DNA of 64,000 nt from Voacanga thouarsii (GCA_026120185.1 JANUWF010001179.1:1653501-1717500); one strand, 5' to 3'; shown: positions 11,653 through 24,350, counted from the first letter of the stretch. Notes: generated from the letters alone by a model not told the origin. Translations and numbers: made by a program.

Positions 11653-12226
11653 AATGCTCAATATGTATTATTTAATAATATTATGGGGTTAATTAAGAGA
11701 AGAACATACATTTGTAGGTGAATTATAAGTTTGTTATAATTCATGAGACTTGGTTACAATTATATAAACTTCAAGGGCCTAATTGTAGGCATTAGATCTT
11801 GGAGGACCTAATTGCAATTAAGACAAATCCTAAACCTATAAACATTTGGAAACGTTCCCTGTTGCTGCATGTTTTTTTTTGGACGATCAAAAGAGGGGAG
11901 TTTCGGTTCTCTTTCTTCACCACTTTCTTCTCCAATTAACCCTAGCCCATTCTCTTCTACTTGCATATATTTGAACGGGCTTGTGAGCGATTCCACCTTG
12001 TATGGATTACTGCTAGAGACAATCCTACTCTTGGATTGTAGTGGCGTAAGGTGGACGATCAAAACAGAGGAGTTGGTGCAAGAAAAGATTTTATTTTTTG
12101 CCATAGAAGGTAATCTCCGTTTCCTTCCTCTATTCCCGTTTTAATTTCAAACATGTGATCCTTGGACATGAATTTCTTAGTTATTTTCGCTGCGTTCTTA
12201 TTTGATAAGCATGATGAATCCCAACA
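11653..12226 (+). repeat. Angela 5' LTR, segment 3 of 3
   Basis: It continues the LTR match (corresponding to about 18843-19416) and ends TGATGAATCCCAACA directly before the primer-binding site. Confidence 0.92.
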
Positions 12227-12227
12227 G

Positions 12228-12240
12228 TGGTATCAGAGCC
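12228..12240 (+). promoter_or_regulatory. Primer-binding site, initiator Met tRNA
   Basis: TGGTATCAGAGCC lies one base after the 5' LTR, complementary to the 3' end of the initiator methionine tRNA. Confidence 0.9.
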
Positions 12241-14009
12241 TTCGTGTTTGTGTTTTAATGGGTTTTTAATCGCTTTGAAATCATTTCTGAACATGTAACT
12301 GTATGATCATGGTGATTGTATGTCTACTACTGTGTATGATGTGTCTGGATTTTCTGGTTTAAAGAGTCTCTGGGTCATTGAAAATTGGTTGGAAGTTGTT
12401 TCCATGTGGGTCTCTGTTTTGGCATAAGATTTTCTGCAATCAAGCTTTTGATTCAACAATTTGGATTGTTGTTTAAATTGTGATGTAGATTACAGTTGGT
12501 TGTTAATATTGATTAACAATGCTTGATATCGAAATTATTTCAAACGGTATGAAAATCATGTTGCTGTTCATAGAAAAATTATAGAAAAATTCGGGGAAGA
12601 AGACGAACAGTGATTTTTCTGCCTCCAGAGCCTACTTGGCACCGAGTACGCTCGACCCACCTGGCGTCAGGTACACTCTATTCTTCCTCTGTGCGTGCCT
12701 CCAAAGTAAACCCAGCGCCAGGTACGTTCAACCAACCTAGCGCCAGGTGCACTCTGTTGCAGCACTATTTTATATTAAAAAAAAAAGTTTTTTTATCTTT
12801 TCTAATTTTGAGAATAAGTTCTAATAATGATTAGAATTTATTTGAAACCCATGATTTTGGATAAAAATATTTTTAAAATTACATGTAAGACCTATAATTT
12901 TTAAAAAAATTGATTTTGGCTCAGAATTTTTCAAAATTCAATTTTGGACCCAAATTTTTCCAAAATATTGATTTTGGATGTTTGTGCATTGGATGTTTGA
13001 TATGCTGTATTTTAAACACGTTTTATTGGCATGGTGGATGATTATGGACTAAGACCAAACTTATCTATTCATGCGTATTTATTGCTTTGTTTTATTTAAA
13101 TAGGGCCTACGCGTCTTGCCTTATCTCAAAATTTTTATGTAATTCTCTTCTCATCTAACTTCCCTCGAATGTAACTTGAGGTTTCTTCCTTTTGAAAATT
13201 ATGTAATTAGTTTATATAGGTTATATTGAGGTAGAATTTAATTTTACAAGATTTTGAAGATGGTAATCAAAATGAAGTGAGATGGTAAGACATTCTACTT
13301 AAATCATACATGAACATATAGGGTTGACCATATTAATTTCCTTGATGGCTCGAGAAAATTAATCTAGATAGTCCATAACCATACTATGTAATTGTTTATT
13401 ACCATGTTTATCAATTTATGCTGCTTATTGATAAATTGAATGCATGCCAAACGATGAGACAACTAAAAAGAATAAATCCCTCAAATAATATTAAATCTAA
13501 TGACTTCTATTAATATAGTAAGAACAAGAGCTCTTTTTCGAGACCAGGTTGCTGGGTATACCCAAGCCTACTTGACATTGAGTATGTTCAAGTTATGGAA
13601 TTTAATTCCTGATTAATAGTTGGGTTTAACTAATTTCTTTATCCCGGTTGGGCTAACCCAAGCATAAAGAATATTAGAGGCAGGGTTGGGATAGTAATAA
13701 ATACTTTAATGATTAAAAGATGTTAATCACCCAATGATACAGTAGTTATATTTGATATAATTGGTAATAGATACCTACCACTGAACTTAAGAGTGGCTTG
13801 TTGGGCAAACCCAAGGTCATTCTTAAGAAATTTGGATATTGATCCACTAGGAAAGCTTCCAATGGGCTTTTCCGAGTTAATAATGGGGGCTATTGATTTG
13901 AGTGAAATAGTAGAATAAAAATGTGTTTAATTAAAGACCTAATTACTTGTATATCATGAGCATATACATGTTCTAATTATTCTATCTTTACATATAGGTC
14001 ACTTGTATC
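12241..14009 (+). other. Untranslated leader of the Angela-like element
   Basis: There is no supported gene in this stretch. At 12629-12760 there is a GC-rich island of about four related near-palindromic units (for example CCTGGCGTCAGGTAC, AGCGCCAGGTACG, AGCGCCAGGTGCA). A second repeated theme around GGTTGCTGGGTATACCCAAG and TTGGGCTAACCCAAGC lies at 13540-13830. The stretch at 12780-13000 is T-rich and A-rich. Confidence 0.7.
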
Positions 14010-15029
14010 ATGTCGACAAACCTAAACCTACATAGCATCTTGGAAACAAATAAGCTCACTGAATCAAACTATTTGGATTGGTATAGAAACTTGAGAATTA
14101 TTCTCAAGTTGGAAAGTTACTCTATATGCTAGATGCTCCTATTCCACCACCTCCAGCCCAAGATGCTCCTGTTGATGAGCATGTTGTCCACAAGAAGCAC
14201 AAGGAGGATAGTAACGTTGCATCATGTATTATGCTGGCGTCAATGACTTCTGAGTTACAAAAACAGCATGAGCATATGGCCGTTTGATAAACAAGCTAGA
14301 ACTGAGAGATATGAGATCTCTTAGCAACTATTTCGTTCTAAGATGGTTGAGGGTGCTTCAATGGCCATTCATGGGCTACAGATGTTAGCCTATATTGAAA
14401 AGCTTAGGTCTCTTGGTTTCGTAATATATCACAATTTAAGTGTTGACTTAATTCTACAATCATTACTAAGTAATTTTTCACAATTTGTGATTAACTACCA
14501 CATGAACAATATTGAGACCACCATACCTGAGCTTATCAATTTGCTGAAAACTTCTGAATCATCCATAAAGAAGGATGACAAGGTGATTTTGCTAGTAGAT
14601 TCTTCGTCTTCTAAGAAGATAGTTCCCAAGAAAAAGAAGGAAAATCCTACTAAGCCCAAAGGAGGCGTAAAGAAGAAGGAAGCAGCCACTAAAGACCCAT
14701 GTCATCATTGTGGCAAGATGGTCCATTGGAGGCACAACTGCAAAGCCTACTTGGAGACCGTGAATAAAAAGAATGAGAAGGAAAAGCTTACAAGCACTTC
14801 TACTTCTACTTCTACTCATGGTATGTTTATGATTGAGATTAATACTACTTTTAGTAATGAGATATGGGTATTAGATACCAATTATAGATCTCATTTATGC
14901 AATAATTTGCAGGGACTAAAGAACAGTAGAAGGCTAGAAAAGGACGATGTGGACCTGCGAGCTACAAATGGAGCAAAGGTTACTGCACTAGCTAAGGGGA
15001 CTTATCATCTTAATCTACTTCTCGATTAA
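14010..15029 (+). pseudogene. Angela gag and protease remnant
   Basis: The probable start is the ATG at 14010 (MSTNLNLHSILETNKL), followed by SNYLDWYRNLRIILKLE, a gag motif. A single-base loss near 14115-14125 shifts the frame to a TAG; the continuing text (LYMLDAPIPPPPAQDAP) is in another frame, and a second break near 14285 follows. From 14343 it is open again: gag C-terminal half, a Lys-rich linker, a zinc knuckle CHHCGKMVHWRHNC (CX2CX4HX4C), a Thr-Ser run, and a protease site reading WVLDTNYRSHLC. The catalytic triplet Asp-Thr-Gly is Asp-Thr-Asn here, so the protease would be inactive. Gag packages the RNA and the protease would process the polyprotein. Confidence 0.85.
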
Positions 15030-16367
15030 TTTTAGAACTTTAAAACTGCTATTTTGTACCGATTTTATTATAAAACATTATTTCAGTTGCTTGTTTAGAC
15101 TTATTTAGATTTTATTTAAATTTTACGAATAAACGTTGTTCTTTTTCATTAAATGATATCCATTATGGTTCTACAACTTTAATTAATGGTTTATATGTTC
15201 TAGACATGGATAATCCAATTCTTAATATAAATATAAAGAAACAAAGAAAAGATAATCCAATCTCATCTGACTTATGGCATTGTCGTTTAGGCCATGTAAA
15301 TGAAAAATGCGTGTCTAAGTTATACAAGCTGGGTGACTTGGAGTCATTTGATTATGAATCATATGACACATGCGAATCTTGTTTACTTGGTAAAATGGCT
15401 AAAACTCCATTTTCTGAAAAAGGAAAAAAGGGCTAAAAAGTTATTACAACTAATACATACAAATGTATGTGGCCTAATATCTTTACAAGCAAGAGGAAGT
15501 TATCACTACTTTATAACTTCCATCGATGACTATTCACGATATGGGTATTTATATTTAATGAAATACAAGTCTGAAGCATTTGACAAGTTCAAAGATTTCA
15601 AAAATGAAATAGAGAAATAACTTGGCAAAAGTATTAAAACTCTTAGATCCGATCAAGGAGGTGAATACTTAAACCAAGAGTTTTTAAGTTATCTTAGAGA
15701 TAATGGGATATTATCTCAATGGACTCTACCACATACACTTCAACATGATGGTGTATCTGAGAGAAGAAATCAAACATTTCTAGATATGGTACGGACCATG
15801 ATGGCATTTGCGGAGTTACCAAAATCGTTTTGGGGATATGCACTAGAATCTGTTGTTTATATATTAAACAGAGTTCCATAAAAAATGGTTGATACAACTC
15901 CTTATGAGTTGTTCTTTGGTAAAAGACCAAAGGTATCTCATTTAAGGATTTGGGGTTGCCCTGCCTTTGTTAAAAGGGCAATGTCAGACAAACTTGAAAG
16001 TATGTCTGACAAATGTTTATTTGTTGGATATCCAAAAGAGTTTTTCAAATATTACTTCTATCTTCCTACTGAAAATAAAGTTTTTATTTCGAAACATACT
16101 ATCTTCTTAGAGAATGAGCACATGTTTAAAGGAGATAGTGGCAGCAAGCTTGAACTTAGTGAAGTTCAAGAAGAACAAACAAATATTGATCAACCGTCTG
16201 AACCCACACCTATTGATGAACCTTCTAACACACAAAAGCCTTGTAGGTCAAGTAGGATACGAGTGGCGCCTAAGAGATATGGATTTCTCATAGGTGACCA
16301 TAATGATGTATTGCTCATAGAAGAAGATGAGCCTGCTATTTACAAGGACATTTTGAATAGTTCATAA
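15030..16367 (+). pseudogene. Angela integrase region remnant
   Basis: The GAG-pre-integrase zinc domain is readable at 15206-15436 (WHCRLGHVNEKCVSKLY then CESCLLGK). A frameshift at about 15436 leads to the integrase core. The first catalytic position reads LIHTNVCG, with Asn in place of the expected Asp, and a TAA interrupts at 15618. Then come LRSDQGGEY (second Asp kept), a stop at about 15880 after ILNRVP, and the C-terminal region GKRPKVSHLRIWGCPAF. The stretch ends in an acidic linker and PCRSSRIRVAPKRY. The role would be insertion of the DNA copy into the host chromosome. Multiple breaks make it non-functional. Confidence 0.85.
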
Positions 16368-17734
16368 TCTAACAAATGGCTTGAAGCCATGAAGTTAAAA
16401 ATGGACTCCATGTATGACAACCAAGTATGGACTTTAATTGATCCACCGGAAGGAATCAAGCCTATAGGGTGCAAATGGGTTTTTAAAAAGAAAACCGACA
16501 TGGATGGTAATGTGGTTACCTATAAGGTACGTCAGGTTGCAAAAAAGTTATTGACAACAGTAAGGTGTTAACTATGACGAAACTTTTTCACCAATCGCTA
16601 TGCTAAAATCCATAAGAATACTCCTAGCACTTACTGTTCATTACGACTACGAGGTTTGGCAAATGGATGTGAAATTAACTTTCTTTAATGAAAACCTAAT
16701 TAAGGAATTGTATATGACATAAGCTGAAGATTCACATCCAAAGATGGTATAAAAGTAAACAAGTTGTAAAGGTTTATCTATGAACTTAAGCAAGCATCTA
16801 GGAGTTGGAATATCCATTTTGATGAAATAATTAAAGAATTTGGTTTCATTCAAAATATGGATGGATTTTGTGTGTATAAGAAGGTTAGTGGAAGTGTAGT
16901 TGTCTTCTTATTGCTTTATGTAGATGACATATTGCTAAAAGGAAATGATGTCTCCGTTCTTCAATCTGTAAAAATTTGGTTATCCAAGATGTTCTCCATG
17001 AAAGACCTTGAAGAAGCAACCTATATTTTAAGAATTAGGATCTATAGAGATAGATCAAGGAGGTTGCTAGGTCTTTCGCAGTCTACATACATAGATAAAG
17101 TGTTGAAGAGGTTCAGCATAGATCAATCCAAAAGATGATTCTTACCTATGACACATGGAGTAAGCCTTTCAAATCAATGTCTCCAAAGACACAAGTTGAA
17201 AGGGATCATATGAATAGAATTCTGTTTGCTTCGGCAATTGGGTCTATCATGTATGCCATGATATGTACTAGGCTCGATGTATCATGTGCTCTTAGCTTGA
17301 TAAGTAGATACCAATCTGACCTTGGAGAGAGTCATTGGGTGGCTATAAAGAATATTCTCAAGTACTTACGAATGACTAAGGATGTATTTTTAGTATATGG
17401 AGATGGTGATTTGCAAGTAAGAGAGTATACTGATGCCAACTTTTAGTCCGATAAGGACGACTACAAATCACAATCTAGCTACGTATTCATGTTGTGTGGA
17501 AGGATAGTGAGTTGGAAAGGTTCCAAATAAGATACTGTCACCGACAATCAACTCAAGCATATACTTAAATGCTATCATCTGATTAGAAAGATCACAGATA
17601 GGTGAGATATAAAGATAGAGAAAATTCCCATGGATCAAAACATAGCTGATCCACTCACTAAAGCACTTTTTCAGAAGAAACGTGATAAACATGTTCAGTC
17701 ATTTGGTATTCGATATATAAATGATTGGCTCTAG
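16368..17734 (+). pseudogene. Angela reverse transcriptase and RNase H remnant
   Basis: RT begins NKWLEAMKLKMDSMYDNQVW and IGCKWVFKKKTDMDGNV, then shifts frame near 16550. The catalytic box LLYVDDILL is intact at about 16911-16937. RNase H follows (RLDVSCALSLISRYQSD; EYTDANF then TAG at 17444). The end carries ADPLTKALFQKK and the stop at 17732-17734, just before the polypurine tract. At least four frame breaks or stops are present. It would copy element RNA into DNA in the cytoplasm if whole. Confidence 0.85.
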
Positions 17735-17737
17735 TGC

Positions 17738-17748
17738 AAGTGGGAGAT
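17738..17748 (+). promoter_or_regulatory. Polypurine tract of the Angela-like element
   Basis: AAGTGGGAGAT lies directly before the 3' LTR start TGTTAG. It primes plus-strand DNA synthesis in LTR retrotransposons. Confidence 0.8.
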
Positions 17749-19416
17749 TGTTAGTGTTGTACCCTAGAAACAATCACTTGTACCATGTATATTGCATAAT
17801 AATTAATAAAAGAAGCATTCTTTATCTTTTAGTTTGATTTTTATATCTGAATATGCATATAAACTGTTTAATAAAATCCCTAGTATAAAACATTGTTAAG
17901 GAAATCGTAATAGAGATCATGATGTGAGATTCCTACTACACTATGTAGTGTTTGTGCTTGAATAATTCCTAGTCATAGTATTAATGAGGTGGGACATTAT
18001 TAATACGCCAAGACTATCACATATTATATCCCTTGATTGGATCAAGCAGTAGTTCTCATAATCGTGAGTATTGTGATACTCAAGATAAATATGTGGATGC
18101 TTGTTATATGGACAAGTTCATTGGATGATCTAGTTATGAGATAATCACTTGGATAAGCTATTGAATGTCAATGATAGAATCTCATTACAACAAGTGTGTA
18201 AGTATCCTTAGACTTGACATCTCCAAGGTACTTTGTTTACTGAGCATTATACTTTGATTCCAATCTCTAGAACCAGATCGATGGCTGCCTATGGGATGAA
18301 TATTAGGTACAATGTGAGGTAAATAAAAGTGGTTGAGGGGTCAATAAAGTATTTATCACTCCTAATAGTAGGAGAGTATATCTCAGGGCTACTTGTAAAA
18401 ATCATTACTCATGAAGTCCTTAGCCAAGGTGACTATATGTTGGAAATAGTTCCAAATTTGATACACATATCGAGTAATGGATTTCTTGAACAAATACTAA
18501 AATATTCAGGCTAGAATTAATAATATTCTAGATGGAGTTGGCACTAATTCCATGCTCTAAACCAAATGAGATATAGTATGGTGAAAGGAGTTTATTGCAT
18601 GGTTATTTGCTATTGAAAGGTTCACGTCAAGCCACATGACTTTCTAGACTTTTGGCTTATCAAGAGTCATTGCTAGATGTCGCTTTTGATTTGCTAAATA
18701 TGAATTTATTAATTAAAGAATTAATAAAATAATCCTATATTTTATTTAGGATTATTAGTTCTAAAGTTATTAGAATTAATTCATATTATACTACCAATAA
18801 GACCAAGAAACCTAATGGGTCACACACAATAAAAGTTTAAATGCTCAATATATATTATTTAATAATATTGTGAAGTTAATTAAGAGAAGAAAATATATTT
18901 GTAGGTGAATTATAAATTTGTTATAATTTATGGGACTTGGCTGCAATTACATAAATTTTAAGGGTCTAATTGTATATATTAAATTTTGAAGGACCTAATT
19001 GCAATTAAGACAAATTCTAAACCTATAAACATTGGAAACGTTCCCTGTTGCTGCATGTTTTTTTTTTTTGGACGATCAAAAGAGAGGAGTTTCTGTTCTT
19101 CTTCTTCACCACTTTCTTCTCCAATTAACCCTAGCACCTTCTCTTCTACTAGCATAGATTTGAGTGGGCTTGTGAGCAATTCAGCCTTGTGTGGATTATT
19201 GCTAGAGACAATCCTACTCTTGGATTGTAGTGGCGCAAGGTGGACAATCAAAGCAGAGGAGTTAGTGCAAGAAAAGTTTTTGTTTTTTTCCATAGAAGGT
19301 AATCTCCATTTCCTTTCTCTATTCCCATTTTAATTGCAAACATGTGATCCTTGGACATGAATTTCATAGTTATTTTTGCTGCTTTCTTATTTGATAAGTA
19401 TGATGAAATCCCAACA
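17749..19416 (+). repeat. Angela 3' LTR, uninterrupted (1668 bp)
   Basis: It starts TGTTAGTGTTGTACC and ends ATCCCAACA, followed by the duplication GTAAG. It provides the empty sites that date and define both solo-LTR insertions in the 5' LTR. Reading frames on either strand across 18979-19333 have no counterpart protein and are not genes. Confidence 0.95.
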
Positions 19417-19803
19417 GTAAGTACACTCAAGTATATTAAAAAGGTGACTTTTCAGGGATATAAAAAAAAATCCTGACGAGGAGATTGTGATTGCGGCTGG
19501 AATGAAAAAATACGTGGATGTTTAGAATTTAAAAAAATTTAAAAATTTGGACACAGATATTGTCCATCTGATTTACCGGTCAAAAATGTGTGTCACACGT
19601 GGCAATAGGATGCTACAATTTTGGACTTGGAACTCAGTCCAAAATGCCCATCCAATTTTGACATAGAATATTTTAGCTTGAGAGATAGTCCTGGTGAGAG
19701 GATTTTGGATTCATTTCGTCCAAATATTGCATCCAAAATCTCCATCCGAAATCAGAAATCTTCAGGAACCTATAAGAATAAACAACTAACTCTAGCAAAA
19801 TCA
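19417..19803 (-). other. Spacer between pol and env-like ORF of the Sirevirus-like element
   Basis: There is no convincing gene. It contains repeated phrases built on ATCCAAAAT and GGACTGAGTTCC on the minus strand. It joins to 2759 and below once the Angela element and one GTAAG copy are removed. Confidence 0.6.
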
Positions 19804-21480
19804 TTAGTTACATAATCTGGTAATTCTCAATCCTCTCCTCAAATGATTGAATCTATCTTCAACCAATGATTTGGTAAATGTATCTATAAGTTGATCATTA
19901 GTAGAAATGTATTCAACACAAACATCACTTTTAAGCACATGATCTCTAATAAAGTAATGTTTAATCTCAATATGCTTAGTTCTTGAATGCTGAACATGAT
20001 TTTTAGTTAAATTTATAGTGTTAGTGTTGTCACATAGAATAGGAACACACTTAAAATTAAGACTAAAGTTGAGTAAAGTAGGTTTCATCTATAAAATTTG
20101 AGCACAATAACTTTCTGCAGCTATATATTCTGTTTCGGTTGTTAAAAGAGAAACACAAGCTTACTTCTTGCTATACCAAAAGACTAATAAGTGTCCAAGA
20201 AATTGACAATGCCCACTTGTACTCTTTCTTTCAACTTTACAACCTGCATAATTTGCATCTATGTATCCTATAAGATCAAAATAGTTAGTTCGATGATACC
20301 ATAGACTGTAATCATATGTCCCAACCAAGTATCTAAAGATACATTTTACAGCACATAAGTGTGATTCTTTGAGACAATATTAGAATCATTCACAAAGACA
20401 AACTGAGAACATGATATTAGGACGGCTAGCAGTGAGATATAAAAGACTTCCAATTATACCTCGATATTTTAATTTATCTACCTTCTTATCATTTTCATCT
20501 TTATCAAGCGTTAATGAAGTACTCATTTGTGTATTGATTTGTTTTACTTGGTTCATTTCAAACCTTTTGATCAGTTCTTTAGCATACTTAGCTTGATTTA
20601 GGAAGATCCCATCATTGGTTTGCTTAATTTGTAAACCGAGAAAGAAGTTGAGTTCTCTTATCATACTCATTTCAAACTGTTGCTGCATAGTCTTTGCAAA
20701 CTTCTTACATAAAGATTCATTAGTAGCTCTAAAAATAATGTCATCAATATATATTTGAACAATTAAGAAGTTATTAGAATTTTCAGCTTTGATGAACAAT
20801 GTAGTGTCAATCAAACCTCTTGAAAAACCTTTTGAAAGAAGAAAGTCACTAAATCTTTCATACAAAGTACGTGGAGCTTGTTTTAAGCCATAAAGAGCTT
20901 TGAAAAGCTTAAAAACATTATTTGAAAAATATTCATGAATAAAACTATGGAGTTGCTCAACATATACTTCTTCTTTAATAAAATCATTTAAAAATGTGCT
21001 TTTAATATCCATTTAATAGAGCATAAAACCTTTGAAAGATGTAAAATTAAGCAACATTCTAATAGATTCTAATCTAGCAACACGTGCAAATGTCTCATCA
21101 TAATCAATGCCCTCCTCTTAATTGAATATTTGGGCAACAAGTCTAGCTTTAGTTTTAATAACACCATACTCATCAAATTTATTTTTAAATACCCACTTAG
21201 TACCCATCACGGGATAGTTAAGTGGTCTAGAAACAAGTTTCCAAACTTGATTTCTTTTGAATTGATTCAATTTTTCTTGCATGGTCATAATCTAAAAATC
21301 ATTACACAAAGCCACATCAATGCAATCAGGTTCAATGTTTGAAAGCAAGACAAAATTATTAATAAAGTACCGTTTGGTTTTGACATCACAGTTTGAATCT
21401 CCGATAATTTGCTCTTTTGGATGTTCGATTTTGTACTTCCATTCTTTTGGTAAGCTTTGATCAACATGATCTTCAGTTCT
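19804..21480 (-). pseudogene. Sirevirus-like reverse transcriptase and RNase H remnant
   Basis: Minus strand. RT starts near 21480 with text of the type YPVMGTKWVFKNKFDEYG and KARLVAQIFNQEEGIDYDE in broken frames. From 21012 it is open: MDIKSTFLNDFIKEEVYVEQ, YGLKQAPRTLYERF and the catalytic box IYIDDIIFRA, both Asp kept. RNase H and tail (20088-19804) include CDNTNTINLTKN, HSRTKHIEIKHYFIRDH and QLIDTFTKSL, the usual Copia end. A frameshift lies between 20386 and 20088. It converted RNA to DNA in the parental element; now inactive. Confidence 0.82.
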
Positions 21481-22700
21481 TGCTCTGTCTTCAACTTACT
21501 GTTCTTCCAATTCTTCTTCTTTGGCATGATTGTCAAGTGATGGATCTTTGTGTTGTTCAATGCTATTTCCCTTTGAAGTACCTACATCATTGTCATTTTT
21601 TCTAGAGGAATATATGTTAGATTTATCAAATATAACATGTACGAAATTTTTCACAGATAAAGTTCTTTTATTGTACACTCTATATGCCTTTTTGTAGGAA
21701 AAGTATCCAAGAAATATAACCTCATCTAATTTGCTATCGAATTTGCCAAGATTGTCTCGAGTGTAAAAAACAAAACATTTGCATCCAAAAACTTTAAAAT
21801 ATGAAATGTATGCGACTTTGTCAAACATAAGTTCAAGGGGTGTTTTTTTTTAAGAAATGGCCTTGGCATAACACAGTTCACAATGTAGCATGTTGTATGC
21901 ACAGCTTCAACCCAAAATATTTTGGAATGGAATTTTTACAAAGTATTGATCTTGTCATTTCTTGCAAAGTACTATTTTTCCACTCAACTACACTATTTTG
22001 TTGAGGGATTTTTGCTGCTAAAAAGTTATGAGAAATACCATTCACATCACAAAATTTTGTAAACTCATTGTTACAAAATTCTCTTGTCAATTCTAATTGA
22101 AATCAATTTGCACCCAATGAAATTTTGAACACGGTTGAATTACTTTGAAAATTCAAAAAATGTTTCATCTTTTTGTGCAAAAAACAAGGCCCAAGTAAAT
22201 ATCGAAAAATCATCCACTAATACATAAGCATACCTCTTATTACCAAGGCTAGTGGTTCTTATTGGCCCAAACAAATCCATATGTATAAGTTTTTGAGGTT
22301 GAAATCATTTTCTTGAATTTAAAGGATGCTATAGTTTGTTTTCCAAATTGGCAAGCATCATATAATAGGTTTTTGTCAAATTTGTTTTGGATAGTCCTCT
22401 AACAAGCCCTTTTGAAGATAATTTATTTAGAAAATCAATAGATACATGGTCTAGCCTTCTATGCCAAAGGTAGCTATCATCATCATTTCTAGAAAGGCAT
22501 TTTATATCATAAGCAATAACATCATCAAGATATAATACATAGACATTACTAATACGGTTTGCAACAAAAATGATTTTATTATTAGAATTATCAATAATAG
22601 TGCGTGATTCTCAAATTTAACCTTACAACCATTATTACACAATTGGCCGATACGAAGTAAGTTGTACTCCAATCTATCAATCAATAATACATGCTTAATA
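21481..22700 (-). pseudogene. Sirevirus-like integrase remnant
   Basis: Minus strand. GAG-pre-integrase text lies at 22684-22502 (RLEYNLLRIGQLCNNGCKV). The integrase core is broken between 22500 and 22100. FCDVNGISHNFLAAKIPQQN and SVVEWKNSTLQEM follow at 22060-21960, with the third catalytic acid Glu kept. The C-terminal part (21828-21496) reads YFKVFGCKCFVFYTRDNLGK and FLGYFSYKKAYRVYNKRT, then an acidic linker. Several frameshifts separate these blocks. Confidence 0.8.
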
Positions 22701-22759
22701 ATAGTGGAAATCCCTTACCAATGTTACCTATGCCGAGTATTTTTTTTTTTTTCCTTTTT

Positions 22760-24350
22760 CTTGTCTCTAAAGGTGACAAATCCATAATTTGTACCTTGAA
22801 CGTCTTCCATTAGTGCTGCATTTCCCGTCATGTGTCTAGAGCATCCATTATCCAAGAACCACTTTGTGGAGCTTATTTTTTGCGACAAATGTACCTATAC
22901 ACAAGATGAAACAGTGACTTTGGGTACCCACACTTTTTTGGGTACGCGGGGGTTAGTAATGCTTCCTTTAATTCTCCACATTGTTTTCACACCGAATTTC
23001 ACTTTTTTCCTAACATGACACTTGGATGCTTTGTGTTTATGTTTGGCACAATATGTATAACAAATATGAGTCATATATGAAGAACTAACTTTACAAAATT
23101 AGATTTGTAATTTTCAGCTTTATTCACATGTCTATAGCCGAGACCATTGCTATCCCCAACTACGCATTGCACTCCAAGCAATCTATTTAGATTATCTTTG
23201 TCATTTGTCAACTTCTCAATACATGTAGTAAAATCATCAATTCTCTTTTTCAAGTCATTAAAATCACTAAGCATAATTTCAAGAGAGAATACTTTGTCAC
23301 ATAAGCATTTGTTCTCAAGTGACATACAATAAAAAGGAGTTAAGATAACATCCTTGTCAACATTTGAACAAATAATGGAATCAAGTATAGCTTTGTTCTC
23401 ACTCAATAGCTTAGCATTGTCATATAACAAGGAACCAATCTTCATTTTCATTTCCTTATTTCTTTTGGACAACATTTTGAATTCATGGAACATGCTAACA
23501 AGAAACTCATTTGAATCATCAGAATTTTCACAAGCAGAATCATATACTTCAGATACAAAATTAGGAGTAGGATTCACCTTATCTTCCCTAGTCATGAAGT
23601 ATATGTTGGTTGTTTCAGTTTCGGATTCACAATTTCCTTCAGTTTCAAATCCATCTTAATCCCATGTCCCAACTAGTCCTTTTCCTTTCTTTATCTTCAT
23701 GTCCTTTCTTTTCGTTTTGCTCTGCTTAGTCTCCCTTTCTTTAGCTATTGGACAATCAGCAACAAAATTCATAACATTGAGCTTTGAAGGATGAAGTTTG
23801 TCCCTTCTTTCTGACAAACTTCTTACCTTTGCTGAAGTTTGCTTTTTCTGAACATCTTCCTAAATTTTCTAGCAACCATGACCAATTCTTTAGTGTCTAA
23901 ATCAATGTCATAGTCACTTTTAGATTGTTCACTGTTAGCTTCATAATCTGCAGCTTTTAAGGTAGTTCCCCTTTTGCCTCTATCATCATCATCATCATCA
24001 TCATATTCTTGAAACCTTTTAAGTTTCATTTCATGAGTCAAGAGAGATTGAATCAGTTCTTTGGTTGGTAGGATTTTCAAATCCTTAGATTCTTCCACAG
24101 CCAAGTTCTTAGATTGCTAGCTTTTTGGTAAGACATCGAGTATTTTTCTATTTTGCTCACCAAGAGAATAGATTTTCTCATATGCTTTTAATCTATTCAT
24201 AATGTTTGTAAATCTAGTGAATATATAAGTTATGTTCTTATTTGGTTTTATGGTAAATAGTTCATAGTCATGAATTAAGAGTCCTAACTTTGATTCCTTC
24301 ACTTGATTTGTCCCCTCATGAATTAATGCAATTCAAACACTTAAATGCTA
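22760..24350 (-). pseudogene. Sirevirus-like gag and protease remnant
   Basis: Minus strand. Gag begins readable near 24345 with HEGTNQVKESKLGLLIHDYE and FTRFTNIMNRLKAYEK, then DVLPKS, then EESKDLKILPTKELIQSLLT. A run of seven Asp is coded by an ATC/GAT repeat at 23983-24004. A coiled-coil region follows at 23595-23071 (MLSKRNKEMKMKIGSLLYDN, LLSENKAILDSI). The protease site near 22840-22870 reads FLDNGCSRHMTGN, so Asp-Ser-Gly has become Asp-Asn-Gly. The long gag with a coiled coil fits Sireviruses. Sequence above 24350 is not clearly gag. Confidence 0.75.

Larger units (their letters stand above)
2760..19416 (+). mobile_element. Angela-like Copia retrotransposon, with two nested solo LTRs
   Basis: The element begins TGTTAGAGATGTGCCC and its 3' LTR begins TGTTAGTGTTGTACCC; both LTRs end CCCAACA. 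A perfect 5-bp target duplication GTAAG flanks it at 2755-2759 and 19417-19421. The primer-binding site TGGTATCAGAGCC (initiator Met tRNA) follows the 5' LTR, and a purine tract precedes the 3' LTR. Removing the nested elements gives about 8.86 kb with LTRs of 1667 and 1668 bp. The LTR start and the gag sequence resemble the Angela/BARE lineage. The two LTRs differ at many sites, so the insertion is old. Confidence 0.92.

Noticed and set aside
11808..12144. Overlapping open frames on both strands, repeated at 18979-19333
   Set aside because: Both lie in the two copies of the Angela LTR and persist because the LTRs are similar, not because they code.
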